From CAZQYC01 sp043746555 (GTDB lineage: Bacteria; Pseudomonadota; Gammaproteobacteria; Steroidobacterales; Steroidobacteraceae), in the NCBI GenBank assembly GCA_043746555.1, contig JAYTQU010000034.1, positions 1-11,833 of the forward strand: a stretch of 11,833 bases of DNA, given 5' to 3'. Position 1 is the stretch's first letter; each line of letters begins with the position of its first letter. The translations under genes were made by a program, and so were the position numbers. Below the pieces are notes generated by a model, which did no database searches, was not told the origin of the DNA, and was given only the letters and a program-made list of their open reading frames with translations. Below, one piece after another: positions 1-6,383 of this stretch.

Positions 1-195
1 CTGCGTCACAAGAAGGATACTGTTTACAAAACGATTTGCCGATTCTTCGATACCGACGAGCGTCGCTGCACGGTCTACGAAGCACGACCGAACGTTTGCA
101 GAAAATATCCTTACGGCAACAAATGCGGCTACTACGATTTCTTGAAGTTTGAGCGCGAGCATCAGGACGACGAGGAATTCATTCCGTCGGCGTGA
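1..195 (+). CDS. YkgJ-family cysteine-cluster protein, C-terminal fragment
   Basis: The reading frame is open from the first base of the window and stops with TGA at 193-195, giving 64 residues of a protein whose start lies to the left. Four cysteines are visible at fragment positions 13, 23, 33 and 42. The second and third sit in the pattern C-x3-EARPNVC followed by RKYP. This 'C..YE.RP..CR.YP' arrangement is the hallmark of the YkgJ family (UPF0153), small cytosolic proteins thought to bind zinc or iron-sulfur through a cysteine cluster. Their biochemical role is not established. The C-terminus is acidic. The gene ends 70 bp before the stop of the convergent hydrolase gene, and I see no convincing terminator in that gap. 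Family assignment is fairly secure from the motif; function is not. Confidence 0.75.
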   Translation: MRHKKDTVYKTICRFFDTDERRCTVYEARPNVCRKYPYGNKCGYYDFLKFEREHQDDEEFIPSA

Positions 196-265
196 TCGCG
201 GAGTTCGTCGGGTGTCGACAAATCGCCCGCCGCCCGGTGCGAACCATCGATAACCGTTTTCAGAC

Positions 266-1477
266 TCACTCCGGCTTGCAAGGGCAGTGATGTTGATACG
301 CCTTGCTTTGCTCTGCAACGATGTCGATGAGATTTCCCATCGTGAGATTGGCATCGATGAGATGCAGCCCCCAATCTTTTTGCACCTGTCCATTGGAAAT
401 CACGTCCCCGGAAATATCGTCAACACGCGGATCTTTCGGATCGGCGTTGATTGTGATCGCCAAGTAAGAACCCGCATCGCTATGCATGCATTCGGCGCTT
501 AACAGTCCCGGCACGCTAACGAATGGCGTTGTGATCGGTGCACCGCCCGCAACCCAACTATTGGCATCGCTGCCGCGGTTCGCCGCAGACAAATAGGAAT
601 GCAGCTCGCCTGGTCCGCCGCCAATCGCGGCCGGATTCACGCACGCTGCCTGCATATTTTCGCCAGGTACTTTGCCGAACCGCGAATTCGCCGGCGGCGG
701 CGAAGTCGCACGGAACGATGCATACACAATCGCACATCCGGTTTGATTCACCGCATGACACAACGGAATGGACTTGAACGAACCGCCGACATCTTTATCG
801 TTCGGTACGGCCACATTCCAACCGAGCAGCAATGCGGAAACCAGTTTGCTTTGTACGGGCTTGCCGTCAATCTCTTTGGCGATCAGTTGCGTTAGGACAC
901 TCGACCCCTGCGAGTGACCGATCAACACGACACCGCGACCATGATTGTCGTGCTGCAAATAATAATTCCACGCATCGAGCACATCGTTGTAACCGAGCGC
1001 CACATTCATGGCAACCGGTTTCCCCGCGATCATGTCGCGCAGCGCAGTCAAGGTAATTTGCCGATACAGCGGCGCGAACAGACGGCACTGCGAACCGAAG
1101 CGCGCGAATTGTTGCTTCACGACGCTCAGTTCCTCCGCTCCGGCGATCATGTCGGAATTCGGCGTGGCATCGAGCGACACTGTCGGATACACATAGAAGC
1201 AATCGATGCCCGCCTTCGGATTGCCATGCCAGCGTTCGATGGTGGTCTTGCCGTCGGGGGCCACGATAGTAGTACTAATATCGGCATTGCACGCGTCGTT
1301 TTCTCCTTTCTTGCGATCGGGACGACACAGCCAATTAACGCCGTTCGCGTAATTGTTCTTTGCAACGGTGGGAGCCGACGTTGGCGACGATGTCTGTTGT
1401 GCGAACGCGCTAACGTCCAACGATGCAAAGAGGACAACGACGCTGGCGATCAGCGCCGGGACAATTCTATGAGTCAT
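266..1477 (-). CDS. Secreted DUF3089 alpha/beta-hydrolase-fold protein
   Basis: A 403-residue protein. I chose the ATG at 1477 over the longer frame start at 1555 because it places a clear signal peptide at the N-terminus: MTHR, a hydrophobic stretch around residues 6-20, then a probable cleavage site near SAFA-QQ (about residue 27). The mature protein should be periplasmic or secreted. Residues 91-100 (IDCFYVYPTV) and the segment FAPLYRQ are typical of the DUF3089 family. GHSQG at 187-191 is a nucleophile elbow with Ser189 as the likely catalytic serine. A histidine near the C-terminus (GLHLIDANL) is a candidate for the triad, but I cannot assign the acid residue. The family is predicted to hydrolyse esters or lipids; no substrate is known. 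The methyltransferase gene lies 107 bp upstream on the same strand. The ribosome-binding site is weak (GGGT about 8 bases before ATG), so the start rests on the signal peptide. Confidence 0.85.
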   Translation of the reverse strand: MTHRIVPALIASVVVLFASLDVSAFAQQTSSPTSAPTVAKNNYANGVNWLCRPDRKKGENDACNADISTTIVAPDGKTTIERWHGNPKAGIDCFYVYPTVSLDATPNSDMIAGAEELSVVKQQFARFGSQCRLFAPLYRQITLTALRDMIAGKPVAMNVALGYNDVLDAWNYYLQHDNHGRGVVLIGHSQGSSVLTQLIAKEIDGKPVQSKLVSALLLGWNVAVPNDKDVGGSFKSIPLCHAVNQTGCAIVYASFRATSPPPANSRFGKVPGENMQAACVNPAAIGGGPGELHSYLSAANRGSDANSWVAGGAPITTPFVSVPGLLSAECMHSDAGSYLAITINADPKDPRVDDISGDVISNGQVQKDWGLHLIDANLTMGNLIDIVAEQSKAYQHHCPCKPE

Positions 1478-1584
1478 GATTTTTACCCGCGTACCCGTGT
1501 TGTAACCACATCTCGAAGCGTAACGCATTGACATGCGATCGTGCGAGTCGATCATAAGAAATCAACGACACACCAGAGCCGCTC

Positions 1585-2310
1585 CTATTTTATGAAGATC
1601 GCCAGGTGCTGCAACGGTAGCGTTTCGATAGTTGTAACGTGCTTCAGTCCGACGGCCGACATCTCCTTGACGATCTGTTCCTCGCTCATTTTATGCACCG
1701 CTTTGATCATGACGGCCGGGTCTTCTTTTCGATACTCGACCAACGCCACGCGACCGCCGGGTTTGAGCGCCGCGCGAATCTTGCTCATCACTTCGTAGGG
1801 AAAATTGAGTTCGTGATAGACATCGACCATCAACACCAAATCAACACGACCGATTGGCAACTTCGGATCGGTCTCGGTGGCTTGAATTAGCCCGACATTG
1901 GTAAGATTTTCGCGCACCGCACGTTTGCGAATGAACATCAGCATCTTGGGTTCGATGTCTACGGCAAGCACCGAACCGTGCGGCCGAACCAGCTTCGCAA
2001 GACGAAACGTAAAATAGCCGGAGCCTGCGCCGAAATCGACCACGGTTTCACCCGCTTTAATTTGCAATGCGTCGAGTAACGTCGTCGATTGCTCTTCCGC
2101 TTCGCGCGTATCGCGCTCCAACCACGCCATTCCACCGGGACCCATCACCTGCGCAATTTCCCGATCCATATAGAACTTGCCGATGCCGTTTAAGTCGTGA
2201 ATGCTGCGACATTCGTATGGGTTTTTGTGGTGAGACGCGCCGTCCGCCGCAATCGTCATCGACGGCATCACCAACAAGGCAACGAGCAACGATCTGGCGA
2301 ACATATTCAT
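1585..2310 (-). CDS. Class I SAM-dependent methyltransferase with N-terminal signal peptide
   Basis: A 241-residue protein read from the ATG at 2310. The core is a Rossmann methyltransferase. Motif I is VVDFGAGSG at 90-98, the acidic end of beta 2 is VDIEP at 117-121, the motif IV region is DVYHEL at 163-168, and LKPGG at 182-186 is the usual post-motif turn. The N-terminus (MFARSLLVALLV followed by TIAADG) looks like a Sec signal peptide, cleaved near residue 22. The frame also stays open to an ATG at 2454, which has a GAGAG sequence 6 bases ahead. That form would bury the signal peptide behind 48 residues containing a DASN repeat, so I prefer 2310 (or the ATG at 2304). Ribosome-binding sites are weak for both short starts. 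Family relatives with signal peptides exist, but the substrate is unknown. The gene is divergent from the LplT-PlsC fusion and upstream of the DUF3089 gene. Confidence 0.8.
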   Translation of the reverse strand: MNMFARSLLVALLVMPSMTIAADGASHHKNPYECRSIHDLNGIGKFYMDREIAQVMGPGGMAWLERDTREAEEQSTTLLDALQIKAGETVVDFGAGSGYFTFRLAKLVRPHGSVLAVDIEPKMLMFIRKRAVRENLTNVGLIQATETDPKLPIGRVDLVLMVDVYHELNFPYEVMSKIRAALKPGGRVALVEYRKEDPAVMIKAVHKMSEEQIVKEMSAVGLKHVTTIETLPLQHLAIFIK

Positions 2311-2346
2311 TTTGCGCTTTACGATTGACGGTTGATTGACGCCCAA

Positions 2347-2379
2347 TGCATCGTTACTTGCATCGTTACTTGCATCGTT
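2347..2379. repeat. 12-bp direct repeat, about 2.75 copies
   Basis: The unit TGCATCGTTACT occurs at 2347-2358 and 2359-2370, with a partial third copy (TGCATCGTT) at 2371-2379. Just to the left, GATTGACG occurs twice with an 11-bp period (2323-2330 and 2334-2341). Both sets lie in the divergent region between the methyltransferase and the LplT-PlsC fusion, at near-helical spacing that would suit a regulator binding site. If the methyltransferase started at 2454 instead, the 12-bp repeat would encode a DASN repeat. Slippage of a short sequence is the simpler explanation. The rest of the 2311-2549 gap holds a small dyad, CCGGC / GCCGG at 2504-2519, and no strong promoter that I can defend. Confidence 0.6.
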
Positions 2380-2549
2380 GCGCGTATTCTTGGCGAGTTG
2401 TTCGACACTTTTTTGCTGAGTCGTCAAGGTGAACAGGCATTTCACTGCGTTCATGCGTCTCTCGATGCAACGAGGCGAATCTGCTTGGCAAATTTGCGAC
2501 TGACCGGCATGATCGCCGGACAGTCAACCGGTACAGGGTAGCACGTGAT

Positions 2550-4427
2550 ATGAAGGAGTCGAGTCAGTTTCGTCTGCTCGCCGAACGGCGCTTCGGTCCC
2601 TTCTTTATTGCTCAAGCGCTGGCCGCCTTTAACGACAATCTATTCAAAAACGTGTTGGTGATTTTGGCGACGTATCAAACCGCGTCATACACCTCGATTG
2701 CGCCGGCGTTACTCACTAACATCGCCGCTGGATTGTTTATTCTGCCGTATGTCTTGTTCTCTGGAATCGCGGGTCAGTTGTCGGATCGTTACGATCAAAC
2801 GCGCGTGCTCAAAATAGTGAAGGGCATCGAGATTGTCATCATGAGTATCGCGGCGCTCGGCTTTGTGCAACACGATATTCGCATACTCTTGAGTGCGTTG
2901 TTCTTGATGGGCGTGCACTCCACGTTTTTTGCGCCCGCAAAATACGGCTACTTGCCGCAGGTGTTGCACGCTCGCGAAATTGTCGGCGGCAATGGCTTGG
3001 TTGAGATGGGTACTTTTCTCGCGATCTTGCTCGGCACACTAACCGCGGGATTGTTGGGTGAGCACGGACATCTTGGTGTCATCGTCACCGCCACTATCGG
3101 TGTTGCCGTGATTGGCTTTATCGCGAGCTTGGCGATTCCGAATCTGGCGCCGACCGATACCGCCATGAAAGTGGATTGGAATTTATGGACATCCTCGTGG
3201 ACCAACATTAGGGTCGCGCGTGAATCGCGCGTGGTGTTTCTGTCAATTCTCGGCATTTCGTGGTTTTGGTTTTATGGTGCACTGGTGCTCGCGCAATTGC
3301 CCACGTACAGCAAGACGGTCATCAACGGTAGCGAGCAAGTCGTGACGCTCATGTTGGTGTTGTTTTCCACCGGCGTTGGCATGGGATCGCTGTTGTGCAA
3401 TCGCCTGTCGGGGCACAAAGTGGAAATAGGATTGGTGCCGTTTGGATCGATTGGTCTCACGGTGTTCGCGATCGATCTTTTTTTGATGACCCCGCATCTT
3501 CCGGCAACTCATACGTTAAGCGCGAGGGAATTTCTTGCGCAACCGCACGGTATTCGAATGGCTGCCGACTTGGCGCTCGTCGGTTTGTTCGGCGGCCTTT
3601 ACATCGTTCCGCTGTATGCACTGGTGCAGCAGACCGCGCCGAAACACGTCATGTCGCGCGTCATCAGCACCAACAATATTCTCAACGCCGTGTTTATGGT
3701 CGCCGCAGCCGGACTCGCGGCGCTATGTCTATCGCGGGGAATGACCGTTCCGCAATTGCTTTTGCTCACGGCAATTCTCAATGCGTTTGTCGCCATCTAT
3801 ATTTACTCGTTGATCCCGGAATTTCTGCTGCGCTTTGTGGCATGGATCTTGATGCATCTTCTATATCGGGTTCGCGAGCGCGGTATCGATAACATTCCCG
3901 AACAAGGCGGCGCGCTCATCGTCTGCAATCACGTTAGCTTCGTCGATGCGCTGCTTTTATCGGCGGCGTCCCCACGACCGATTCGTTTCGTCATGGAGTC
4001 GTCGCTCTTCAAATTGCCGGTGGTGAATTTGTTTGCACGCGGCATGAAGGCGATTCCCGTCTGCTCGGCCAAAGAAGATCGCGCAACGATGGAGCGCGCC
4101 TTTGCAAAAGTGGCGAGCGAATTGCGCGCCGGCAATCTCGTATGCATCTTTCCGGAAGGAAAGCTCACGGCCGACGGCAATATGAACGTGTTTCGTCCGG
4201 GCATGACGCGCATTATCACCGAGACACCGGTGCCGGTTGTACCCATTGCGATCGGCGGTTTGTGGAATTCGATGTTTACCCGCGCCGAAAAAATCTTTTG
4301 GCGACGACTGCCGCGTAAACTATTCGCCAAGATTACGGTGAGCGCGGGTCCGCCGGTTGCTCCAGAGCTTGCGGCGCCCGATAAAATGCGCGAGATCGTG
4401 TTAACGTTGCGCGGTGACGTTCCATAG
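2550..4427 (+). CDS. LplT-like MFS transporter fused to PlsC-like acyltransferase
   Basis: A 625-residue inner-membrane protein with two modules. Residues about 10-425 form a major-facilitator transporter. AAFNDNLFKN (25-34) is the signature of the LplT lysophospholipid transporter group, GQLSDRYD (75-82) is the MFS loop 2-3 motif, and many hydrophobic segments follow. Residues about 430-620 form a glycerolipid acyltransferase. NHVSFVD carries the catalytic H-x4-D pair (His461, Asp466), FPEG lies at 534-537, and VPIAIGG at about 564-570 is the last conserved block. In E. coli, LplT imports lysophosphatidylethanolamine and Aas re-acylates it. Aas is PlsC joined to an acyl-ACP synthetase. Here the transporter and acyltransferase are one chain, but the AMP-binding synthetase domain is absent: the gene stops right after PlsC. 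The acyl donor must therefore come from elsewhere. The start lacks a strong Shine-Dalgarno sequence. Confidence 0.9.
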   Translation: MKESSQFRLLAERRFGPFFIAQALAAFNDNLFKNVLVILATYQTASYTSIAPALLTNIAAGLFILPYVLFSGIAGQLSDRYDQTRVLKIVKGIEIVIMSIAALGFVQHDIRILLSALFLMGVHSTFFAPAKYGYLPQVLHAREIVGGNGLVEMGTFLAILLGTLTAGLLGEHGHLGVIVTATIGVAVIGFIASLAIPNLAPTDTAMKVDWNLWTSSWTNIRVARESRVVFLSILGISWFWFYGALVLAQLPTYSKTVINGSEQVVTLMLVLFSTGVGMGSLLCNRLSGHKVEIGLVPFGSIGLTVFAIDLFLMTPHLPATHTLSAREFLAQPHGIRMAADLALVGLFGGLYIVPLYALVQQTAPKHVMSRVISTNNILNAVFMVAAAGLAALCLSRGMTVPQLLLLTAILNAFVAIYIYSLIPEFLLRFVAWILMHLLYRVRERGIDNIPEQGGALIVCNHVSFVDALLLSAASPRPIRFVMESSLFKLPVVNLFARGMKAIPVCSAKEDRATMERAFAKVASELRAGNLVCIFPEGKLTADGNMNVFRPGMTRIITETPVPVVPIAIGGLWNSMFTRAEKIFWRRLPRKLFAKITVSAGPPVAPELAAPDKMREIVLTLRGDVP

Positions 4428-4446
4428 ATGGCTATGATCCGACAAA

Positions 4447-4480
4447 AGCAATTTCCCAGAGGCAATCTCCCAGAGGCAAT
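4447..4480. repeat. 14-bp direct repeat, about 2.4 copies, downstream of LplT-PlsC
   Basis: Two adjacent 14-bp units, 4447-4460 and 4461-4474, differ at two bases. A 6-bp partial third copy (GGCAAT) ends at 4480. The core is CAAT-Y-TCCCAGAGG. The repeat lies 20 bp after the fusion gene's stop codon and about 90 bp before the TcmP start. It marks the left border of the accessory module and may be a slippage or insertion scar. No target-site duplication can be matched to it on the right side. Confidence 0.6.
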
Positions 4481-4566
4481 GACCGATTGACTGTTGCAAT
4501 CACGATGCGTCGTCTATCGATTTTTATTTCAGTAATAAGACGAAAGTTCTCCTGGGTAGGATGTTT

Positions 4567-5414
4567 ATGAGAAAGAATGCAATGAAAATTCAATCAGATC
4601 CCCGCCCGGATTTATTGATTGAGCGCGGTCCACATAATCGGGGTGTCGGGCGTTGGGTGCCAGAGGAAAACATCGGCTGCTTTGCCACTATTTGCGAGCA
4701 AGCCGATTTGCTTGGAAGAAGTGGCCGAATCGAATCTTTATTGATCCATTTTGTGGGCCCGGTCGAATTCAGGTCGAAGGGGAGAGTCAAACGAGAGACG
4801 GCGGTGCAGTTCTGGCTTGGCGACAACTTGCTGACACGGCACCATTCACGAAAATGCTTATAGGTGATATCGAATCTGAGCGAGCAAAGGCTTGCAGGGA
4901 TCGCCTTGTCGCACTGGGAGCGCCGGCTATTTCGTTTCATGGGTCGGCTGCCACGACAGTTTCTCAGATGGTTGATGCCGTGCCACAAGGATCGCTCTGC
5001 TTGGCATACGTAGATCCGTACAACTTGGAATTACTGTCATTTTCTATCCTGCAAGAACTTGCTCGATTGAAGAAAGTGGATTTGGCCATAAATTTTTGCA
5101 CGATGGACCTCAAGAGAAACGTTGAAGTTGAATTTGATCGCGCACGGTTCGACGGGACTGCACCCGGCTGGCAAAACGATCCGTCCGTATTGAGTTATAG
5201 CAAACAGAATACCAAGCTGGCTTTCTTTTCCTACTGGCGCTCGCTGGTCCAAAGCTTCGGATTTACGGACAGCAAGGAAATGCCGCTCGTCCACAACAAT
5301 CAAGGCCACGACATCTATCGGATGGTGTTTTTTGCTAGAGATAAATTTCCAACAAAGATTTGGGAAGATGTTGCACGAGGTCCAAATAGAGAGCTCGACC
5401 TTTTCGGCGACTAG
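4567..5414 (+). pseudogene. tcmP: Three-Cys-motif partner protein TcmP, frame broken by one-base loss
   Basis: Two frames together make one TcmP. The first (ATG at 4567, AGG 6 bases upstream; ATGs at 4561 and 4582 are alternatives) encodes 34 residues ending GRWVPEE. The second carries on with KHRLLCHYLRAS to the stop at 5414. They join at the A run 4667-4670: with five A's the text reads W-V-P-E-E-K-H-R, as the family's N-terminal 'W..eKh..L..Yl' pattern demands, and the product is 282 residues, near the family's usual size. In that numbering a Rossmann-like core is visible: DPFCGPG at 60-66, GDIE around 100-103 and VDPYN at 149-153, the last resembling the DPPY motif of amino-methyltransferases. 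The remaining frame could still give a shortened protein from a TTG at 4653, lacking the conserved Trp. The gene converges on its partner DUF5131 gene with 6 bp between stops. The break may be a true mutation or an assembly error. The family's function is unknown. Confidence 0.85.
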
Positions 5415-5420
5415 GGGCTA

Positions 5421-6167
5421 TCAAGTTTCAGCGGCAGCAGACAGCGGAAGTTGGTTCCAGAAACGTCCTGCCAATAGTCTGCCGTTCTTCTTTTTGTCTC
5501 TTCGAATACCGTCAGCACCCCATGTACCCCATTGTTTAAAGAAGAAAGCGACCTGTTGCTCGTTTGCCTGACGACGAATTTCTTCGACCCAGGAAGGGTT
5601 CATCGGGCGCGCTTTCGCTCCGCTTTCGCCTCCGACGATTACCCACTGAATATCAGATAGATCAATTTCACCGAGGTCGCTCAATAGTGGCTCAATCGAT
5701 AAAAATCGTATTCTCGACGGAACATTCCGCAAGTAATCAATTCTTGGAACGCCATATTTTCGGTCTTCGACTGACACACCTAACCAAACATTAGGCGGGC
5801 ATCTGTGATTCAGAAAGAAGTGGAGTAGCCGATCGGCCCTCTTGGTGAGTACTTGATATGTATGTTGCGGCGTGGACCTGCAAACATCGAGAATCGAGTC
5901 AATAAAGCTATCTGGCACGGATTCATGAAACAAATCTGACATCGAATTTACGAAGTACACTGTCGGTACCTTGCGCACCTTCGGCTGAATCAGCCGCTGC
6001 GGATGCAGCGTGAGTTCGAATTCGTTTTCGTATCCCGACGCTCCCATGGCATGCAGCCGCTTAGCCATAGTTTCGGCGTAGCAATTCTTGCATCCTGGCG
6101 AGACTTTGGTGCAGCCGGTTACGGGGTTCCAAGTGTGCTCAGTCCATTCAATTGAAGATTCGGCCAT
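5421..6167 (-). CDS. DUF5131 / phage Gp37-Gp68 family three-Cys-motif protein
   Basis: A 248-residue protein. The start is the ATG at 6167, not the upstream ATG at 6182, because a GGAGG lies 4 bases before it and inside the longer version. Near the N-terminus WNPVTGC is followed by SPGCKNCYAE: Cys19, Cys26 and Cys29 form C-x6-C-x2-C, the three-Cys motif of PF07505 (DUF5131). Further family marks are NSMSDLFHE, WLGVSVE, GGESG, and FFKQWG near the C-terminus. The cysteine spacing and barrel-like pattern recall radical-SAM enzymes, but this is not the canonical C-x3-C-x2-C, so the cofactor is an inference. The family is named after phage proteins and its members often sit beside TcmP, as here, although in this window the two genes face each other. 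Length and motifs look complete, so this half of the pair appears intact. Biochemical role is unknown. Confidence 0.9.
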   Translation of the reverse strand: MAESSIEWTEHTWNPVTGCTKVSPGCKNCYAETMAKRLHAMGASGYENEFELTLHPQRLIQPKVRKVPTVYFVNSMSDLFHESVPDSFIDSILDVCRSTPQHTYQVLTKRADRLLHFFLNHRCPPNVWLGVSVEDRKYGVPRIDYLRNVPSRIRFLSIEPLLSDLGEIDLSDIQWVIVGGESGAKARPMNPSWVEEIRRQANEQQVAFFFKQWGTWGADGIRRDKKKNGRLLAGRFWNQLPLSAAAET

Positions 6168-6171
6168 AGGA

Positions 6172-6176
6172 CCTCC
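6172..6176 (-). promoter_or_regulatory. Ribosome-binding site deciding the DUF5131 start
   Basis: On the minus strand this reads GGAGG, 4 bases ahead of the ATG at 6167. It lies within the codons of the longer alternative (ATG at 6182), so it favours the shorter start. Confidence 0.7.
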
Positions 6177-6206
6177 GAGCATTAGACGATGTTAGGTAGC
6201 TCGCTC

Positions 6207-6219
6207 GCTAGAGTCTAGC
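6207..6219. promoter_or_regulatory. Perfect 13-bp dyad GCTAGA-G-TCTAGC upstream of the DUF5131 gene
   Basis: Six-base arms are perfectly inverted around one central G. The one-base centre cannot form an RNA hairpin loop, so the dyad is better read as a possible protein-binding site than as a terminator. It lies 40 bp ahead of the DUF5131 start, in the 216-bp divergent gap shared with the M28 peptidase. A chance palindrome of this size is possible. On + in the same gap, a poor promoter candidate (TTGACC at 6249 and TATATC at 6274, spacer 19) faces the peptidase; I do not call it. Confidence 0.35.
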
Positions 6220-6373
6220 AAATGTCGAGTTACAGAATTTGTTCTTGTTTGACCTGGTACCGAAGGCTCGAAATATATCGGTTGTGAAGTTTGCGAGTTC
6301 GTATGGCATGAGGTGTAATGGTTTCGGACCGGCACCGTAGGTAGAGCACTTTCACGTTCGGCAGGCTTATTTC

Positions 6374-6377
6374 GGAG
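6374..6377 (+). promoter_or_regulatory. Ribosome-binding site deciding the M28 peptidase start
   Basis: GGAG directly abuts the ATG at 6378 but sits 6 bases ahead of the ATG at 6384. Normal spacing favours 6384, which removes two residues from the longer frame. Confidence 0.65.
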
Positions 6378-6383
6378 ATGATT

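Noticed and set aside
914..1531. A 205-codon plus-strand open frame over the DUF3089 gene
   Set aside because: It lies fully antisense to a gene with a signal peptide and family motifs, and its product is rich in Arg, His and Cys with no recognisable domain.
1532..1556. Hairpin between the methyltransferase and DUF3089 genes as a terminator
   Set aside because: The stem is only 5 bp (GATCG / CGATC) and no T tract follows.
2347..2379. CRISPR-like array
   Set aside because: Units are 12 bp, directly adjacent without spacers, and fewer than three copies.
2311..2454. N-terminal extension of the methyltransferase to the ATG at 2454
   Set aside because: It would put a DASN repeat and 48 low-complexity residues before an evident signal peptide. 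It is kept only as an alternative because of a GAGAG upstream.
3929..4465. A 178-codon minus-strand open frame over the acyltransferase domain
   Set aside because: It is antisense to the clear NHxxxxD and FPEG coding region and shows no family motif.
4498..4528. Short dyad ACGA / TCGT followed by a T-rich stretch after LplT-PlsC
   Set aside because: Four-base arms are too weak to call a terminator.
4663..4671. Programmed -1 ribosomal frameshift joining the TcmP frames
   Set aside because: The G-GAA-AAC heptamer lacks the required XXX pairing in the P site, and I saw no obvious downstream pseudoknot or stem.
4561..4863. A separate 100-residue gene read in the first frame to 4863
   Set aside because: Only its first 36 or so codons match TcmP. 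After the A run the frame loses meaning while the other frame continues the family, so it is a frameshift remnant.
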